Source: SG8-41 sp964521405 (GTDB lineage Bacteria; Pseudomonadota; Gammaproteobacteria; Burkholderiales; SG8-41). From it: 64,000 bases of DNA. Below, piece by piece: positions 1 through 10,359 of this stretch (its first letter is position 1; each line of letters begins with the position of its first letter). The notes below the pieces were generated by a model. That model was not told where the DNA came from. It did no database searches and worked only from the letters and a program-made list of their open reading frames with translations. The position numbers and the translations under genes were made by a program. The stretch is from contig CAZFRR010000020.1 of the NCBI GenBank assembly GCA_964521405.1, positions 3,100 through 67,099 of the forward strand, written 5' to 3'.

Positions 1-692
1 AAACCGATGAGCGCGCCGGGCTCCGCAATCACGACATCCCCGATCATGGCAAAACTCGCGGAAACGCCGCCCATCGTGGGATCGGTCAGCACACTGATGA
101 ATGGCAGACGCTCGCGCGCGAGCTGGGTGAGGACAGCGCAGGTCTTGGCCATCTGCATGAGCGAGAGCAGGCCCTCCTGCATGCGCGCGCCGCCGCTAGC
201 GGTAATGCAGATGAAGGGCAGCCGCTGCTCGACGCAGACCTGGGCGCCGCGCACGAAGCGCTCGCCCACCACCGAGCCCATCGAGCCGCCGAGGAAGCTG
301 AACTCGAAAGCGGCCGCCACCAGCGGGATGGTTTTCACCGACCCCTGCATGACCACCAGCGCGTCCTCTTCCGAGGTCTCGTTACGGGCTTCCTCCAGCC
401 GCTCGGTGTAACGCCGGCTGTCCTTGAACTTGAGAGTGTCCACCGGCGCGACCTCCGCGCCGATCTCGTAGCGCCCTTCCCGATCGAGCAGGACATCGAG
501 CCGCTCGCGCGCCGCGATGCGGTTGTGATGCGAGCACTTCGGGCAGACGTGGAGGTTCTTCTCGAGGTCGGCGCGGTAGAGCACGGCTTCGCACGCTTCG
601 CACTTGCTCCACAGCCCCTCCGGCACGACCTTTTTCTGGGTGGTGGCGTCGCGCTTGATCTTGGGCGGCAGCAGTTTCTGGAGCCAGCTCAT
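1..692 (-). CDS. accD: Acetyl-CoA carboxylase carboxyltransferase beta subunit (partial)
   Basis: AccD pairs with AccA to transfer CO2 from carboxybiotin to acetyl-CoA, giving malonyl-CoA for fatty-acid synthesis. The gene reads leftward from an ATG at 692 and runs off the window, so about 230 codons are present. The N-terminus MSWLQKLLPPK is typical of the family. A four-cysteine zinc ribbon follows (C31, C34, C50, C53), then the crotonase-like fold with the SGGARMQEG segment. It lies 58 bases downstream of trpA, the usual betaproteobacterial neighbour, and may be co-transcribed with it. Confidence 0.97.
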   Translation of the reverse strand, partial: MSWLQKLLPPKIKRDATTQKKVVPEGLWSKCEACEAVLYRADLEKNLHVCPKCSHHNRIAARERLDVLLDREGRYEIGAEVAPVDTLKFKDSRRYTERLEEARNETSEEDALVVMQGSVKTIPLVAAAFEFSFLGGSMGSVVGERFVRGAQVCVEQRLPFICITASGGARMQEGLLSLMQMAKTCAVLTQLARERLPFISVLTDPTMGGVSASFAMIGDVVIAEPGALIG

Positions 693-750
693 GACGCCGC
701 CTCCGCGATCACGGCGGCCGCACGAACCATAACCTGTCGGCTGCCTTGAG

Positions 751-1566
751 TCATGCTTTTACCGCAGTCAGGCTGTCGATCGCTTCGCGAATCGGCTTCA
801 GGAAACGCTCCGCGCATGCCACAACGCCGTCCCGCGGCGCTTTCTCCATCTCTTGAATCAGGGCGCTGCCGATCACCACCGCATCCGATATGGCGGCGAT
901 CGCCTTGGCGGTCGCCGCATCGCGAATGCCGAATCCCACGCCCACCGGCAGCCTGGCGAAACTGCGCACGTGTTTCACTCGGGTGGCGACGTCGGAGAGA
1001 TCGATGTTGGCGGCCCCGGTCACGCCCCGCAGCGACACGTAGTACAGGTAGCCGCTGCCCAGCTTGCCCACCTGCCCGAGCCGGCTGTCGGTAGTGGTGG
1101 GCGAGAGCAGGAATATCGTGTCGAGCCCACGCGCCTCGAGCAGCCTCACCAGGGGTTCGGCTTCCTCGGGTGGGTAATCCACCACCAGCACGCCATCGGC
1201 CTCCGCCGCTTTTGCCCCGTCGGCAAAACGCGCGAGTCCCAGCGCCTCGATCGGGTTGGCGTAACCAAACAACACCACCGGGGTTGCGCGGTCGGTTTTG
1301 CGGAACTCGGAGACGTAGCCCAGCACATCCTTCAGCGACACGCCGTGCTTCAGCGCGCGTTCGCTCGAGCGCTGGATGACGGGGCCATCGGCCATGGGGT
1401 CCGAGAACGGCACGCCCAGCTCGATCACGTTGCAACCGGCCCTGGCCAGCGCATGCATCAGCGGCACGGTGAGCTGCGGCTCGGGGTCGCCCGCGGTGAT
1501 GAAGGGGATGAGCGCCTTCCTCCCCTGCTTCCTCAAAGCTTCGAAAGTGGCGGCAATCCGCGACAT
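751..1566 (-). CDS. trpA: Tryptophan synthase alpha chain
   Basis: TrpA cleaves indole-3-glycerol phosphate to indole and glyceraldehyde-3-phosphate and channels indole to TrpB. The 271-residue protein has the normal family length. Its catalytic residues fall at the classical positions: E49 in VIELGVPFSDP and D60 in PMADGPVIQ. A phosphate-binding GVGFGI loop is present near residue 213. The gene follows trpB on the minus strand. The 102-base trpB-trpA gap is unusual in holding two opposed arms of a TGATGAA heptamer array (1575-1670). Confidence 0.97.
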   Translation of the reverse strand: MSRIAATFEALRKQGRKALIPFITAGDPEPQLTVPLMHALARAGCNVIELGVPFSDPMADGPVIQRSSERALKHGVSLKDVLGYVSEFRKTDRATPVVLFGYANPIEALGLARFADGAKAAEADGVLVVDYPPEEAEPLVRLLEARGLDTIFLLSPTTTDSRLGQVGKLGSGYLYYVSLRGVTGAANIDLSDVATRVKHVRSFARLPVGVGFGIRDAATAKAIAAISDAVVIGSALIQEMEKAPRDGVVACAERFLKPIREAIDSLTAVKA

Positions 1567-1574
1567 GGCTACGA

Positions 1575-1668
1575 AATGATGAATGATGAATGATGAATGA
1601 TGAGCAACACCATCGCTCGAGCCACCGGGAATGGTTTCAGTTCATCATTCATCATTCTGCATTCCGCA

Positions 1669-1670
<2 letters not shown>
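1575..1670. repeat. TGATGAA heptamer array, two inverted arms, in the trpB-trpA gap
   Basis: The left arm (1575-1604) carries about four copies of TGATGAA. The right arm (1641-1670) carries the reverse-complement word (TCATCAT) followed by related CATTCCGCATT units. The arms flank about 36 unrelated bases. They would form a hairpin in the trp transcript. The right arm ends at the trpB stop codon. The same heptamer recurs at 36182-36216 and 49548-49578. Confidence 0.85.
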
Positions 1671-2854
<1,184 letters not shown>

Positions 2855-2868
<14 letters not shown>

Positions 2869-3478
2869 TTCTTACTCCCTTGATAAACGCCGCGATCTTC
2901 GCGGCATCCTTGACGCCTTTCGCGGACTCGACGCCGCTCGAGACGTCCACTGCACTCGGGCGCACGCGGCGCACCGCATCCCTCACGTTCTCCGGGGTCA
3001 GGCCGCCTGACAGAATGACTGGCAGCGGCAACCCGCGCGGAATCAGGCTCCAGTCGAATGCGACACCGCTGCCGCCGTGCAATCCCTCGACGAAATGATC
3101 GAGCAGCAGCGCCTTGGCATCGTGATATTCCCGCGCGCATTGTAGCAAATCCACCCCCGCTCTCATGCGCACCGCCTTGATGTAAGGCTGGGTGAACTGC
3201 CGGCAGAATTCGGGCGTCTCATCGCCGTGAAACTGGAGCAGCCCGACCGGCGCCTCCGCCAGCGCCGCGCGCACTGCCTCCGGCTGCGCGTCCACGAAGA
3301 GTCCAACCGTCGTGACAAATGGCGGCAGCACGCGGATGATTTCAGCGGCGCGCGCCGGCGTGACGTGGCGCGGGCTCCCGGCGTAGAACACCAGCCCGAT
3401 CGCATGCGCGCCGGCCCGCGCCGCGGCCAGCGCGTCTTCGGGGCGGGTGATGCCGCAGATTTTGACGGCGGTTGCCAT
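2855..3478 (-). CDS. trpF: Phosphoribosylanthranilate isomerase
   Basis: TrpF converts phosphoribosylanthranilate to its carboxyphenylamino-deoxyribulose product, the third committed step to tryptophan. The 207-residue TIM barrel starts VKICGITRPEDA with the catalytic cysteine at residue 8. The C-terminal part holds LSGGLTPENV and the general-acid aspartate in AVDVSSGVES. It overlaps trpB by 14 bases and begins 4 bases after the truA stop, so truA-trpF-trpB-trpA-accD read as one compact unit. Confidence 0.97.
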
Positions 3479-3482
3479 GCGA

Positions 3483-4271
3483 TCAGTGGGCCATGTTCAT
3501 CAAGGTCGCGCGCGGCGAGTCCGGCAGCTCCCACCGCTCATCGTAATGTACCCGCGACAAGTACAACCCCGCCGCCTCGAACGTCGGCGCGGCGCGGTTG
3601 CGGTCGCGGCCCGCCAGCACCTCGCCCAGCCACTCGGGGGGGTATTTTCCCTTCCCGACGTAGACCAGGCAGCCGACGATGTTGCGAACCATGTGGTGCA
3701 GGAACGCGTTGGCGCACAGCTCGAACACTAGGTAGTCATTGCGGCGCGAAACGTCGAGTCGCGTCAGCGTGCGCACCGGCGTGCGCGCCTGGCACTCCGA
3801 GCTGCGAAATGCGCTGAAATCATGCTCCCCGATCAGCAGGCGCGCCGCAAGCTGCATCTTCTCCAAATCAAGCGGCAGGTGAAACCAACCCACCCGCGAC
3901 TGGTCCACCGCCGGGCGCACCGGATGGTTGAGCAGCAGGTAGCTGTAGCTTCTTGCAGACGCCGAGTAACGCGCGTGGAAATCTCCCGGCACCTGGCGCG
4001 ACCAGTTGACCGCGCAGGCCGCGGGCAGCAGCGCGTTGACGCCGCGCACCCAGGCCGAATCCGGGCGCTCCGCGCCGGTGTCGAAGTGCGCCACCTGGGC
4101 GAGCGCGTGCACGCCGGCGTCGGTGCGGCCGGCGCTGACCGTGGCAACGGGCTCACCGGCCACCTCGGCCAGCGCGCGCTCGAGCGCATTCTGCACCGCG
4201 CAGCCCTGCGGCTGGGTCTGCCAGCCGCAAAAGCCGCTGCCATCGTATTCCAGTCCCAATGCGATTCTCAC
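3483..4271 (-). CDS. truA: tRNA pseudouridine(38-40) synthase
   Basis: TruA isomerises uridines 38-40 in the tRNA anticodon arm. The protein has 262 residues. The catalytic aspartate is D51 in AGRTDAGVHALAQV, and the C-terminal block FLHHMVRNIVG is typical. The best start is a GTG at 4271, which gives the family N-terminus MRIALGLEYDGSGFCGWQ. A strong fimV terminator lies only 14 bases upstream, so truA depends on read-through or on its own promoter. Confidence 0.96.
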   Translation of the reverse strand: MRIALGLEYDGSGFCGWQTQPQGCAVQNALERALAEVAGEPVATVSAGRTDAGVHALAQVAHFDTGAERPDSAWVRGVNALLPAACAVNWSRQVPGDFHARYSASARSYSYLLLNHPVRPAVDQSRVGWFHLPLDLEKMQLAARLLIGEHDFSAFRSSECQARTPVRTLTRLDVSRRNDYLVFELCANAFLHHMVRNIVGCLVYVGKGKYPPEWLGEVLAGRDRNRAAPTFEAAGLYLSRVHYDERWELPDSPRATLMNMAH

Positions 4272-4284
4272 GTTCCCAACCCCA

Positions 4285-4319
4285 TAAAAAAAACCGCGAC
4301 AGCTTGCACTGCCGCGGTT
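4285..4319 (-). terminator. Rho-independent terminator downstream of fimV
   Basis: On the minus strand a 9-bp stem (CCGCGGCAG with CTGTCGCGG, one G-U pair) and a six-base loop are followed by an uninterrupted run of eight T. It lies between the fimV stop and the truA start and is a textbook intrinsic terminator. It would separate the fimV and truA-trp transcripts. Confidence 0.9.
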
Positions 4320-4346
4320 CGATCAAGCACGCCGGCCTGCCTGTTG

Positions 4347-6917
4347 TTACCCCAAACTGTCCATCAGGGTCTTGGCCTGCGCTTGCTGCTCGGCGTCGCC
4401 TTCCTTGACGACTTCCTGCAGGATTTCCTTGGCGCCGTCCTTGTCGCCCATTTCCTGGTACGCCTTGGCCAGATCGAACTTGGTCTGGACGTCGTACCAG
4501 TGGCCGTCCTTCTCGCCGCCCTCAACCGATGTCGTGGTCTTCGGCTCGCCCTCGAGGCTCAGGTTGAACGCGTCGAGCTTGAAGTCGATTCCAGCATCCC
4601 CGCTGGCAGCCGCGGCAGGCGGATTTGCCGTCGTGGCAGGATCCTCGCTTGCCCTGGGCAGATCGATCTGGAAATCGAGCATGTTGGTGACCGGGGGAAG
4701 GGCGGCCGGTGCGGCTTCGACCTGCCCGCCTCCCGCTGCCGGCACTTCCAGCGTGAAGTCGGGCATCGCAGTCGTGGGCGCCCCGGTCTTTGCTGCTCCC
4801 AGCTCGACCATTCCGGTATGGGTGGTCGGGTCGAGCAAGATATCGGGAGTCGAGCCGGCACTGCCCATGCCGAGATCAAGATCGATGTCAGTCGACGTGC
4901 CAAAGGGTGGACGAGTCGGAATTGCCGCAGTCACGTCCTTGCCGGCCATATACAAGGAGTTGGCCGGGTCGAGCGCATAACCCATTGCCGCCGCCTTGGT
5001 CCAGTTGCCGCCGGAGCCGCCGGTCAGCTTGTTCAAGTCACCGGCCAGCTTGCCGAAAGCACTCTTGTCCTTGCGCGCAGAGTAGACTTCAAGCAGCTTC
5101 AGGAGCACTTCCTGGCGCCTGGGGTTCTTGGCGAGCGCTTCCTTCAGGATTTCCTCGGCCTGACCGTCGCGTCCATACGCGATGTATACCTCGGCTTCCG
5201 CCAGCGGATCGACATCCTCGGCAGGTGCCGAGGCTTGCGCGGCAGCGGATCCCGACGCGGCGGTAGTGTCTGCGTTCATGGCGGCCGCCCCCGCCGCAGT
5301 GGCGGCCGCCTTGCCCAGCCTGGGTGCGACTGGGGGTCCATCATCGTCGTCTTCGGCCTGGGCACGGCGCCGGCGCGCCATCCAGAATGCCAGGCCGCCG
5401 ATCACCAAGGCACCGCCGCCCGCGCCGAGATACAGCGGGTCAGTAGCCGCCTCCATGATCTGATCCATCAGTTCCGGCTCCTTGGGAGCGGGCGCGGGTT
5501 TCGGCTTCGGTTTGGCTGCGACTTCGTCCTTCCTGGGCGCCGGGACTGCGACCTGTTCGGGCTTCTTCTCCTCTGGTTTCACAGTGGCAGCGACAGGGGG
5601 TGTTGCTTCCGGTTTTGCCGGCTCAGGCCTGGCCGCTGTCGGCTTTGGCGCCTCGGCCGGCTTGGCGGGCTCGGGCTTGGCAACAGCCACTGCCTCGGGC
5701 TTCTTCGCTTCGGGTTTCACCGGTTCCGGTTTGACGGGTTCCGCCTTAGCCGCGGCTTTCGCATCCGGCTTGGGCGCGGTCGCCTGCTGCGCCTGTTGTT
5801 GCGCCGCAGCCATGCCCGGGCTCTTCAACTCGACCAGCTTCTTCATGCCCTGGATGGTCTTCTCGAGCTGGTTGATGCGCTCGTTGGCCTCGTTCAGCGC
5901 TTTCTCGCGCGCAATGGCCTCCTCCTCCAGCATGCGGATGCGGTCTGCCGAGCTGCGCTGCTTGCCCTTGCCGGCAGCATCGCCAGGCGCCTCGCCTTTC
6001 GACAACCGCACGACATCCTTCGGCGCACCGCCAGTCGTTTTGTCGTCGACCTTGGCGCTGATCTTGCCGCTAACCGCGGTACGCCCGGCAGGGACCGTGG
6101 CCGCCGTCCCGGCAACTTTCTGGCGGTAAGTGTTCCAGTCGGCGACGTGGGTGCGGTATTCCTTCACCGCCTCGCCGCGCGCGATCGACACGACATCCTC
6201 CCGGTCCGGCACGCGCAGGATCTTGCCGGTGCGCACCAGGTTGAGGTTCTTCTGGATGAACGCATCGGGATTGTTGCGATAGAGCGCCGCCAGCATCTGC
6301 TCGAGCGTGACGCCTTCCGGCATCACGCTTTTCGCGATCTTGCCCAGCGTCTCACCGCGCTCGATCGGGCCGTATTCCTTGCTGCCTGCACTCGGAGCCG
6401 CGGGAGCGACGGGCCTGACGGGCGCAGGCGCTGCAGCGGCAACTTTCGGCTGCGGTTCTGGCGCGGGACGCGATTCCGGCACGGCTGCAATGACCGGTGC
6501 GGGCGCCGGTGCCGGCGTCACGCCCGGCGGGTCGAGCAGCGCGGTGTATTCGCGCGAAAGTCGTCCCGAGGCCCAGGTCAACTCGACCAGCAGGTCGATG
6601 AAAGGCTCGCTGACCATGCGCGACGAGGTGAGCTTGAGGTAATGCTGCCCGTTGGGGCGCCGCTCGAGGGTGAGGCGAGCGCTGGCCAACGACGGGTTGT
6701 ACTGAAGGTTGGCTGCACGAAAGGCGTCGGGGGATGCAATACGCGCGCTGAGCGAGCCGAGTTCCTCCTTGCTCACCGATACCAGCTCGATCTCCGCAAC
6801 GAGCGGCTGACCGATCGCGGAAAGGACGTTGAGCCTCCCCAAGCCGGCAGCGCCTGCAACGCACGACAGCGATGCCAACAGCAGTGCCACCAGCAACGTT
6901 TTTATGGATTCGCGCAC
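4347..6917 (-). CDS. fimV: FimV-family inner-membrane hub protein
   Basis: FimV proteins organise the cell pole and type IV pilus or type II secretion assembly. The GTG at 6917, preceded by AAGGGTG, gives an 856-residue protein. It has a signal peptide (1-23), the conserved FimV N-terminal domain (25-130), a LysM-like segment (about 181-240), and a short coiled coil (about 325-365). A long Lys-Pro-Glu-Ala linker (about 385-490) leads to one transmembrane helix (about 497-515). The acidic cytoplasmic tail ends in the FimV C-terminal TPR-like motif (YDVQTKFDLAKAYQEMGD). Its place between asd and truA is the standard betaproteobacterial order. Confidence 0.95.
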   Translation of the reverse strand: MRESIKTLLVALLLASLSCVAGAAGLGRLNVLSAIGQPLVAEIELVSVSKEELGSLSARIASPDAFRAANLQYNPSLASARLTLERRPNGQHYLKLTSSRMVSEPFIDLLVELTWASGRLSREYTALLDPPGVTPAPAPAPVIAAVPESRPAPEPQPKVAAAAPAPVRPVAPAAPSAGSKEYGPIERGETLGKIAKSVMPEGVTLEQMLAALYRNNPDAFIQKNLNLVRTGKILRVPDREDVVSIARGEAVKEYRTHVADWNTYRQKVAGTAATVPAGRTAVSGKISAKVDDKTTGGAPKDVVRLSKGEAPGDAAGKGKQRSSADRIRMLEEEAIAREKALNEANERINQLEKTIQGMKKLVELKSPGMAAAQQQAQQATAPKPDAKAAAKAEPVKPEPVKPEAKKPEAVAVAKPEPAKPAEAPKPTAARPEPAKPEATPPVAATVKPEEKKPEQVAVPAPRKDEVAAKPKPKPAPAPKEPELMDQIMEAATDPLYLGAGGGALVIGGLAFWMARRRRAQAEDDDDGPPVAPRLGKAAATAAGAAAMNADTTAASGSAAAQASAPAEDVDPLAEAEVYIAYGRDGQAEEILKEALAKNPRRQEVLLKLLEVYSARKDKSAFGKLAGDLNKLTGGSGGNWTKAAAMGYALDPANSLYMAGKDVTAAIPTRPPFGTSTDIDLDLGMGSAGSTPDILLDPTTHTGMVELGAAKTGAPTTAMPDFTLEVPAAGGGQVEAAPAALPPVTNMLDFQIDLPRASEDPATTANPPAAAASGDAGIDFKLDAFNLSLEGEPKTTTSVEGGEKDGHWYDVQTKFDLAKAYQEMGDKDGAKEILQEVVKEGDAEQQAQAKTLMDSLG

Positions 6918-6933
6918 AACGGCACCCTTATGA

Positions 6934-6961
6934 TTTTTAGGGGTAAACAGACTAACATCAA
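6934..6961 (-). promoter_or_regulatory. Candidate promoter of fimV
   Basis: On the minus strand TTGATG (6956-6961) is separated by 16 bases from TAAAAA (6934-6939), about 17 bases upstream of the fimV GTG. It is a modest sigma-70-like match found by eye. The rest of the 204-base fimV-asd gap holds no obvious gene. Confidence 0.4.
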
Positions 6962-7121
6962 TTAGTTAGCGATGCAAGCTAGCATGACCTCTAAGTATTT
7001 CATCTGACTGGGCTATTTTTATTCAAGTTTCAGCAAGATAGCTCGCGCCATGCCGCAGGCAGCCAAGGCTTGCCGCTTGAGTGCGCTGCGGCGGAATTGT
7101 GGTCACCGGACGGGTTGCGCT

Positions 7122-8309
7122 TCAAACACCAACCGGTGCCTTGCGACCGGCTGTCCGCGCACGGGACAGCAACGGCACCTGCCCGGTTTCGAGCAGGATG
7201 CGCAACATGCGCCGTAACGGCTCGGCCGCGCCCCACAGGAGCTGGTCGCACACCGTGAACGCGGCGAGGTAATCGCCGCCCATGGAAAGCTTGCGCAAGC
7301 GACCGACCGGGATATGCATGCGGCCGGTCACTGCGGCTGGCGTCAGCTCGCGCATCGAGCGCTCGCGCTCATTCGGGATGACGCGCACCCAATCGTTGGC
7401 CGAGGTAATAATCCCGGTCAGTTCGTCGAGCGGCACGTTCTTCTTCAACTTGATCGTCAGTGCCTGGCTGTGACAGCGCATTGCGCCAACGCGAACGCAT
7501 AGGCTGTCGACGGGCGTCGCTGGAACGCCGAAGGACTCTCCGCGGCCGAGTATCTTGTTGGTCTCGGCCCCGCCCTTCCATTCCTCGAGCGAGACGCCGT
7601 TGCCCATGTCCTTGTCGATCCAGGGAATCAGGTTGCCCGCCAGCGGCACGCCGCCGAAGTTTTCCATCGGCAAAGTGCCGTCGGTCTGCTTGGCCAAAAC
7701 CCTGCGGTCGATCTCCAGGATCGCAGAAGCGGGATCGGTGAGCAGCTCCTTCACTTCGGCGTTGATCAGCCCGAACTGCGTCAGCAATTCGCGCATGTGC
7801 TGCGCACCCCCGCCCGAGGCCGCCTGATAGGTCATGCAGGTCATCCACTCCACGAGGTCGTGCTGGAACAAGCCATGCAGGCCCATCAGCATGCAACTCA
7901 CGGTGCAATTCCCGCCGATGTAATTCCTGACGCCCTTCGCCAGTGCGCTCTTGATGACCGGCAGGTTGACCGGGTCGAGCACGATGACGGCATCGTCGTT
8001 CATCCGCAGCGTCCTGGCGGCGTCGATCCAATAGCCGTTCCACCCGGCCGAGCGCAGTTTCGGGTATATCTCGCTGGTGTAATCGCTGCCCTGGCAGGAC
8101 AGCAGGACGTCATTCGCGGCAAGCGCCTTCAGGTCGCGCGCGTTCCCGACCGGCGGCACGTCCCTGCCTATCGCCGGCCCTTTGGCCCCGACCTGCGAAG
8201 TCGAGAAGAACGTGGGCTCGATCAGGTCGAAGTCGCGCTCCGCCCGCATGCGCTCGATCAACACCGAGCCCACCATGCCGCGCCAGCCGATCAAACCTAC
8301 AGTAACCAT
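7122..8309 (-). CDS. asd: Aspartate-semialdehyde dehydrogenase
   Basis: Asd reduces aspartyl phosphate to aspartate semialdehyde, feeding lysine, diaminopimelate, threonine and methionine synthesis. The N-terminus VGLIGWRGMVGSVL is the NADP-binding loop. The catalytic cysteine is C135 in IGGNCTVSCM, the same number as in E. coli. The 395-residue protein runs about 20 residues past the usual end (WGAAEPLRRMLRILL) with a basic tail ending RKAPVGV. I see no frameshift signal, so the tail may simply be a lineage extension. Confidence 0.96.
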   Translation of the reverse strand: MVTVGLIGWRGMVGSVLIERMRAERDFDLIEPTFFSTSQVGAKGPAIGRDVPPVGNARDLKALAANDVLLSCQGSDYTSEIYPKLRSAGWNGYWIDAARTLRMNDDAVIVLDPVNLPVIKSALAKGVRNYIGGNCTVSCMLMGLHGLFQHDLVEWMTCMTYQAASGGGAQHMRELLTQFGLINAEVKELLTDPASAILEIDRRVLAKQTDGTLPMENFGGVPLAGNLIPWIDKDMGNGVSLEEWKGGAETNKILGRGESFGVPATPVDSLCVRVGAMRCHSQALTIKLKKNVPLDELTGIITSANDWVRVIPNERERSMRELTPAAVTGRMHIPVGRLRKLSMGGDYLAAFTVCDQLLWGAAEPLRRMLRILLETGQVPLLSRARTAGRKAPVGV

Positions 8310-8314
8310 TGCAT

Positions 8315-8336
8315 GAGCCTCGATACCAAGAGGCTC
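8315..8336. other. Small hairpin in the asd leader
   Basis: GAGCCTC (8315-8321) and GAGGCTC (8330-8336) form a 7-bp stem with an 8-base loop, 5 bases upstream of the asd start. No T-run follows on either strand, so it is not a clear terminator. It may influence asd translation or processing of the leuB-asd transcript. Confidence 0.4.
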
Positions 8337-8401
8337 TATTCTATCAAGGGGTTAAGCGTTACGGGCGAAGGGTGATGCAAAAAAACAACAGGAGTGTGCG
8401 C

Positions 8402-9466
8402 CTACAGCGCAGCAACAACGGCATCGCCCATCTCGTGGGTGCCCACTTTCCGGGTTCCAGCCTCGTGAATATCGGCCGTGCGATAGCCCTGCGCCAGCAC
8501 GGATTTGACCGCCGCCTCTATGCGGTACGCCCATTCGTCCTGATTGAATGTGTAGCGCAGCATCATGGCCGATGAGAGGATCGTAGCCAGGGGATTCGCC
8601 ACGTTCTTTCCCGCAATGTCTGGCGCTGATCCGTGGCTGGGCTCGTACAGCCCCTTGCCCGCCGCATCGAGCGATGCCGAGGGCAGCATACCGATCGAGC
8701 CGGTCAACATCGAAGCTTCGTCCGACAGGATGTCGCCGAACATATTGCCGGTGACAATCACGTCGAACTGCTTGGGCGCACGCACGAGCTGCATCGCCGC
8801 ATTGTCCACGTACAGGTGCGAGAGCGCGACCTGCGGATATTTTTTCGCCACATCATTGACGACTTCGCGCCAGAAGCGGCTGGTCTCGAGCACGTTTTCC
8901 TTGTCCACCGAGCACAGTTTCCTGCCGCGCTTCATCGCGGTGGAAAAGCCGACTTCCGCGATGCGCCGGATCTCGGGCTCGCTGTAGAGCATGGTGTCGT
9001 AACCCTCGCGCTCGCCGCGGGCATTGTCGCGCCGCCCGCGCGGCTCGCCAAAATAGATGTCCCCGGTCAGCTCGCGAATGATCATGATGTCCAGACCCGA
9101 TACTACTTCCGGCTTGAGCGTCGAGGCGCCCACCAGTTCCGGGAACATCAGCGCGGGGCGCAGGTTGGCGAACAGCCCCAGTTCCTTGCGAATGCGCAAG
9201 ATGCCCTGTTCCGGGCGCTGCGGGCGCGGCAAGGCGTCGTACTTCGGGCCGCCCACCGCACCGCACAGGACGGCGTCGGCTACCTTCGCGAGCTTCAGGC
9301 TCGGCTCGGGTAAAGGGTCGCCGTGCGCGTCCACGCCGGCGCCGCCAAACGGCGCTTCCTCCAGTTCGAGCTTGAGCCCGTCGCGCGCGAGCGCCTTCAG
9401 CACCTTCACCGCCTGCGCGATGATTTCCGGGCCGATGCCGTCGCCCGCCAGTACCGCAATTTTCAT
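8402..9466 (-). CDS. leuB: 3-isopropylmalate dehydrogenase
   Basis: LeuB oxidatively decarboxylates 3-isopropylmalate in leucine synthesis. The 354-residue protein opens with AVLAGDGIGPEI and contains the substrate-binding RELTGDIYFGEPRG block, the SVDKENVLETSRFW segment, and the metal-site region DNAAMQLVRAP. Length and motifs are normal. It lies between leuD and asd. The leuD-leuB gap is occupied by an inverted ATGACGCC repeat element. Confidence 0.97.
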   Translation of the reverse strand: MKIAVLAGDGIGPEIIAQAVKVLKALARDGLKLELEEAPFGGAGVDAHGDPLPEPSLKLAKVADAVLCGAVGGPKYDALPRPQRPEQGILRIRKELGLFANLRPALMFPELVGASTLKPEVVSGLDIMIIRELTGDIYFGEPRGRRDNARGEREGYDTMLYSEPEIRRIAEVGFSTAMKRGRKLCSVDKENVLETSRFWREVVNDVAKKYPQVALSHLYVDNAAMQLVRAPKQFDVIVTGNMFGDILSDEASMLTGSIGMLPSASLDAAGKGLYEPSHGSAPDIAGKNVANPLATILSSAMMLRYTFNQDEWAYRIEAAVKSVLAQGYRTADIHEAGTRKVGTHEMGDAVVAAL

Positions 9467-9481
9467 ATGAAAAACCTACTT

Positions 9482-9571
9482 AACCACCATGACGCCAGGA
9501 AAATAAAATTCAAATCAATAATCAGAATCTTTCTTGTTCGTTCTTATTCTCCATGGCGTCATGGCGGTTCC
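9482..9571. repeat. ATGACGCC repeat element, inverted arms, in the leuD-leuB gap
   Basis: The left arm reads AACCACCATGACGCCAGG and the right arm reads CCATGGCGTCATGGCGGTTC, its opposite orientation, around about 55 AT-rich bases. The element fills nearly the whole gap between two leucine genes. A longer version with the same word lies at 34371-34527. Confidence 0.8.
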
Positions 9572-9573
9572 CT

Positions 9574-10212
9574 TCAGCCGAATAACCAGGGCTGCCGCTC
9601 GCGGTGCTTTGCCTCGAACGCCTTGATCTCGCCGGCGTGCGTGAGCGAGAGTCCGATCTCGTCCAGACCATTTAACAGGCAATGCTTGGCAAACGGATCG
9701 ATGTCGAACTTGAAGCTCTCCCCGCCCGGTGCAGTCACCGTCTGGGCCTCGAGGTCCACCGCGAGCCGGTAGCCCTCGGCCCCCTGGATTTCACTGAACA
9801 ACCGGTCCACGATTCTTGCGTCGAGCTTGATCAGCAACAATCCGTTCTTCAGGCTGTTGTTGTAGAAGATGTCCGCGAAACTAGGCGCGATCACGGCCTG
9901 GAAACCGTACTGCAGCATCGCCCAGGGCGCGTGCTCACGGGATGAACCACAGCCGAAGTTCTCGCGCGCGAGCAGCACGGTGGCCCCCCGGTAGCGCGGC
10001 TGGTTCAGCACGAAATCAGGATTGAGCGGCCGCTTCGAGTGATCCATGCCGGGCTCGCCGTGGTCGAGGTAACGCCACTCGTCAAAGAGATTCGGGCCGT
10101 AGCCGGTGCGCTTGATGGACTTGAGATATTGCTTGGGGATGACCGCGTCGGTATCCACGTTGGCGCGGTCCATCGGCGCCACCAATCCCTCCCTGCGGAT
10201 AAATTTCTCCAT
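9574..10212 (-). CDS. leuD: 3-isopropylmalate dehydratase small subunit
   Basis: LeuD is the swivelling domain partner of LeuC in isomerising 2- to 3-isopropylmalate. The 212-residue protein has the expected RANVDTDAVIPKQYLKS and FGCGSSREHAPWAL-like segments (here GSSREHAPWAML). It starts 7 bases after the stop of the small lipoprotein gene, and its product forms a complex with the LeuC encoded just upstream. Confidence 0.97.
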   Translation of the reverse strand: MEKFIRREGLVAPMDRANVDTDAVIPKQYLKSIKRTGYGPNLFDEWRYLDHGEPGMDHSKRPLNPDFVLNQPRYRGATVLLARENFGCGSSREHAPWAMLQYGFQAVIAPSFADIFYNNSLKNGLLLIKLDARIVDRLFSEIQGAEGYRLAVDLEAQTVTAPGGESFKFDIDPFAKHCLLNGLDEIGLSLTHAGEIKAFEAKHRERQPWLFG

Positions 10213-10219
10213 GACGCTC

Positions 10220-10348
10220 TCAGCGGTCCGCTTTTTTCTGGATCGCCGCGCCGGCCTTTTCCATGTCTTTGCCGAATCCCTTCATGGTCTCGCATCCCGC
10301 GAGGGCAACGGCCCAGACCATCAGCACCCATATCGCGATTCGCTTCAT
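10220..10348 (-). CDS. Entericidin-type small lipoprotein
   Basis: This is a 42-codon gene between leuC and leuD. The product begins MKRIAIWVLMVWAVALAGC, a lipoprotein signal peptide with an AGC lipobox (cysteine 19). It continues with a short helix ETMKGFGKDMEKAGAAIQ and a basic end. GGAGGTG lies three bases upstream of the ATG, a near-perfect ribosome binding site. The pattern matches the entericidin A/B family, and an entericidin-like gene between leuC and leuD is common in betaproteobacteria. Its role in a leucine operon is unclear; a cell-envelope or stress role is known for the family. Confidence 0.9.
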   Translation of the reverse strand: MKRIAIWVLMVWAVALAGCETMKGFGKDMEKAGAAIQKKADR

Positions 10349-10359
10349 GATCACCTCCA

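Noticed and set aside
3822..6965. A 1047-codon open frame on the plus strand opposite fimV
   Set aside because: It is the antisense shadow of a GC-rich gene; its composition is repetitive Arg/Leu/Gly and no family signature is visible, while fimV on the minus strand is clear.
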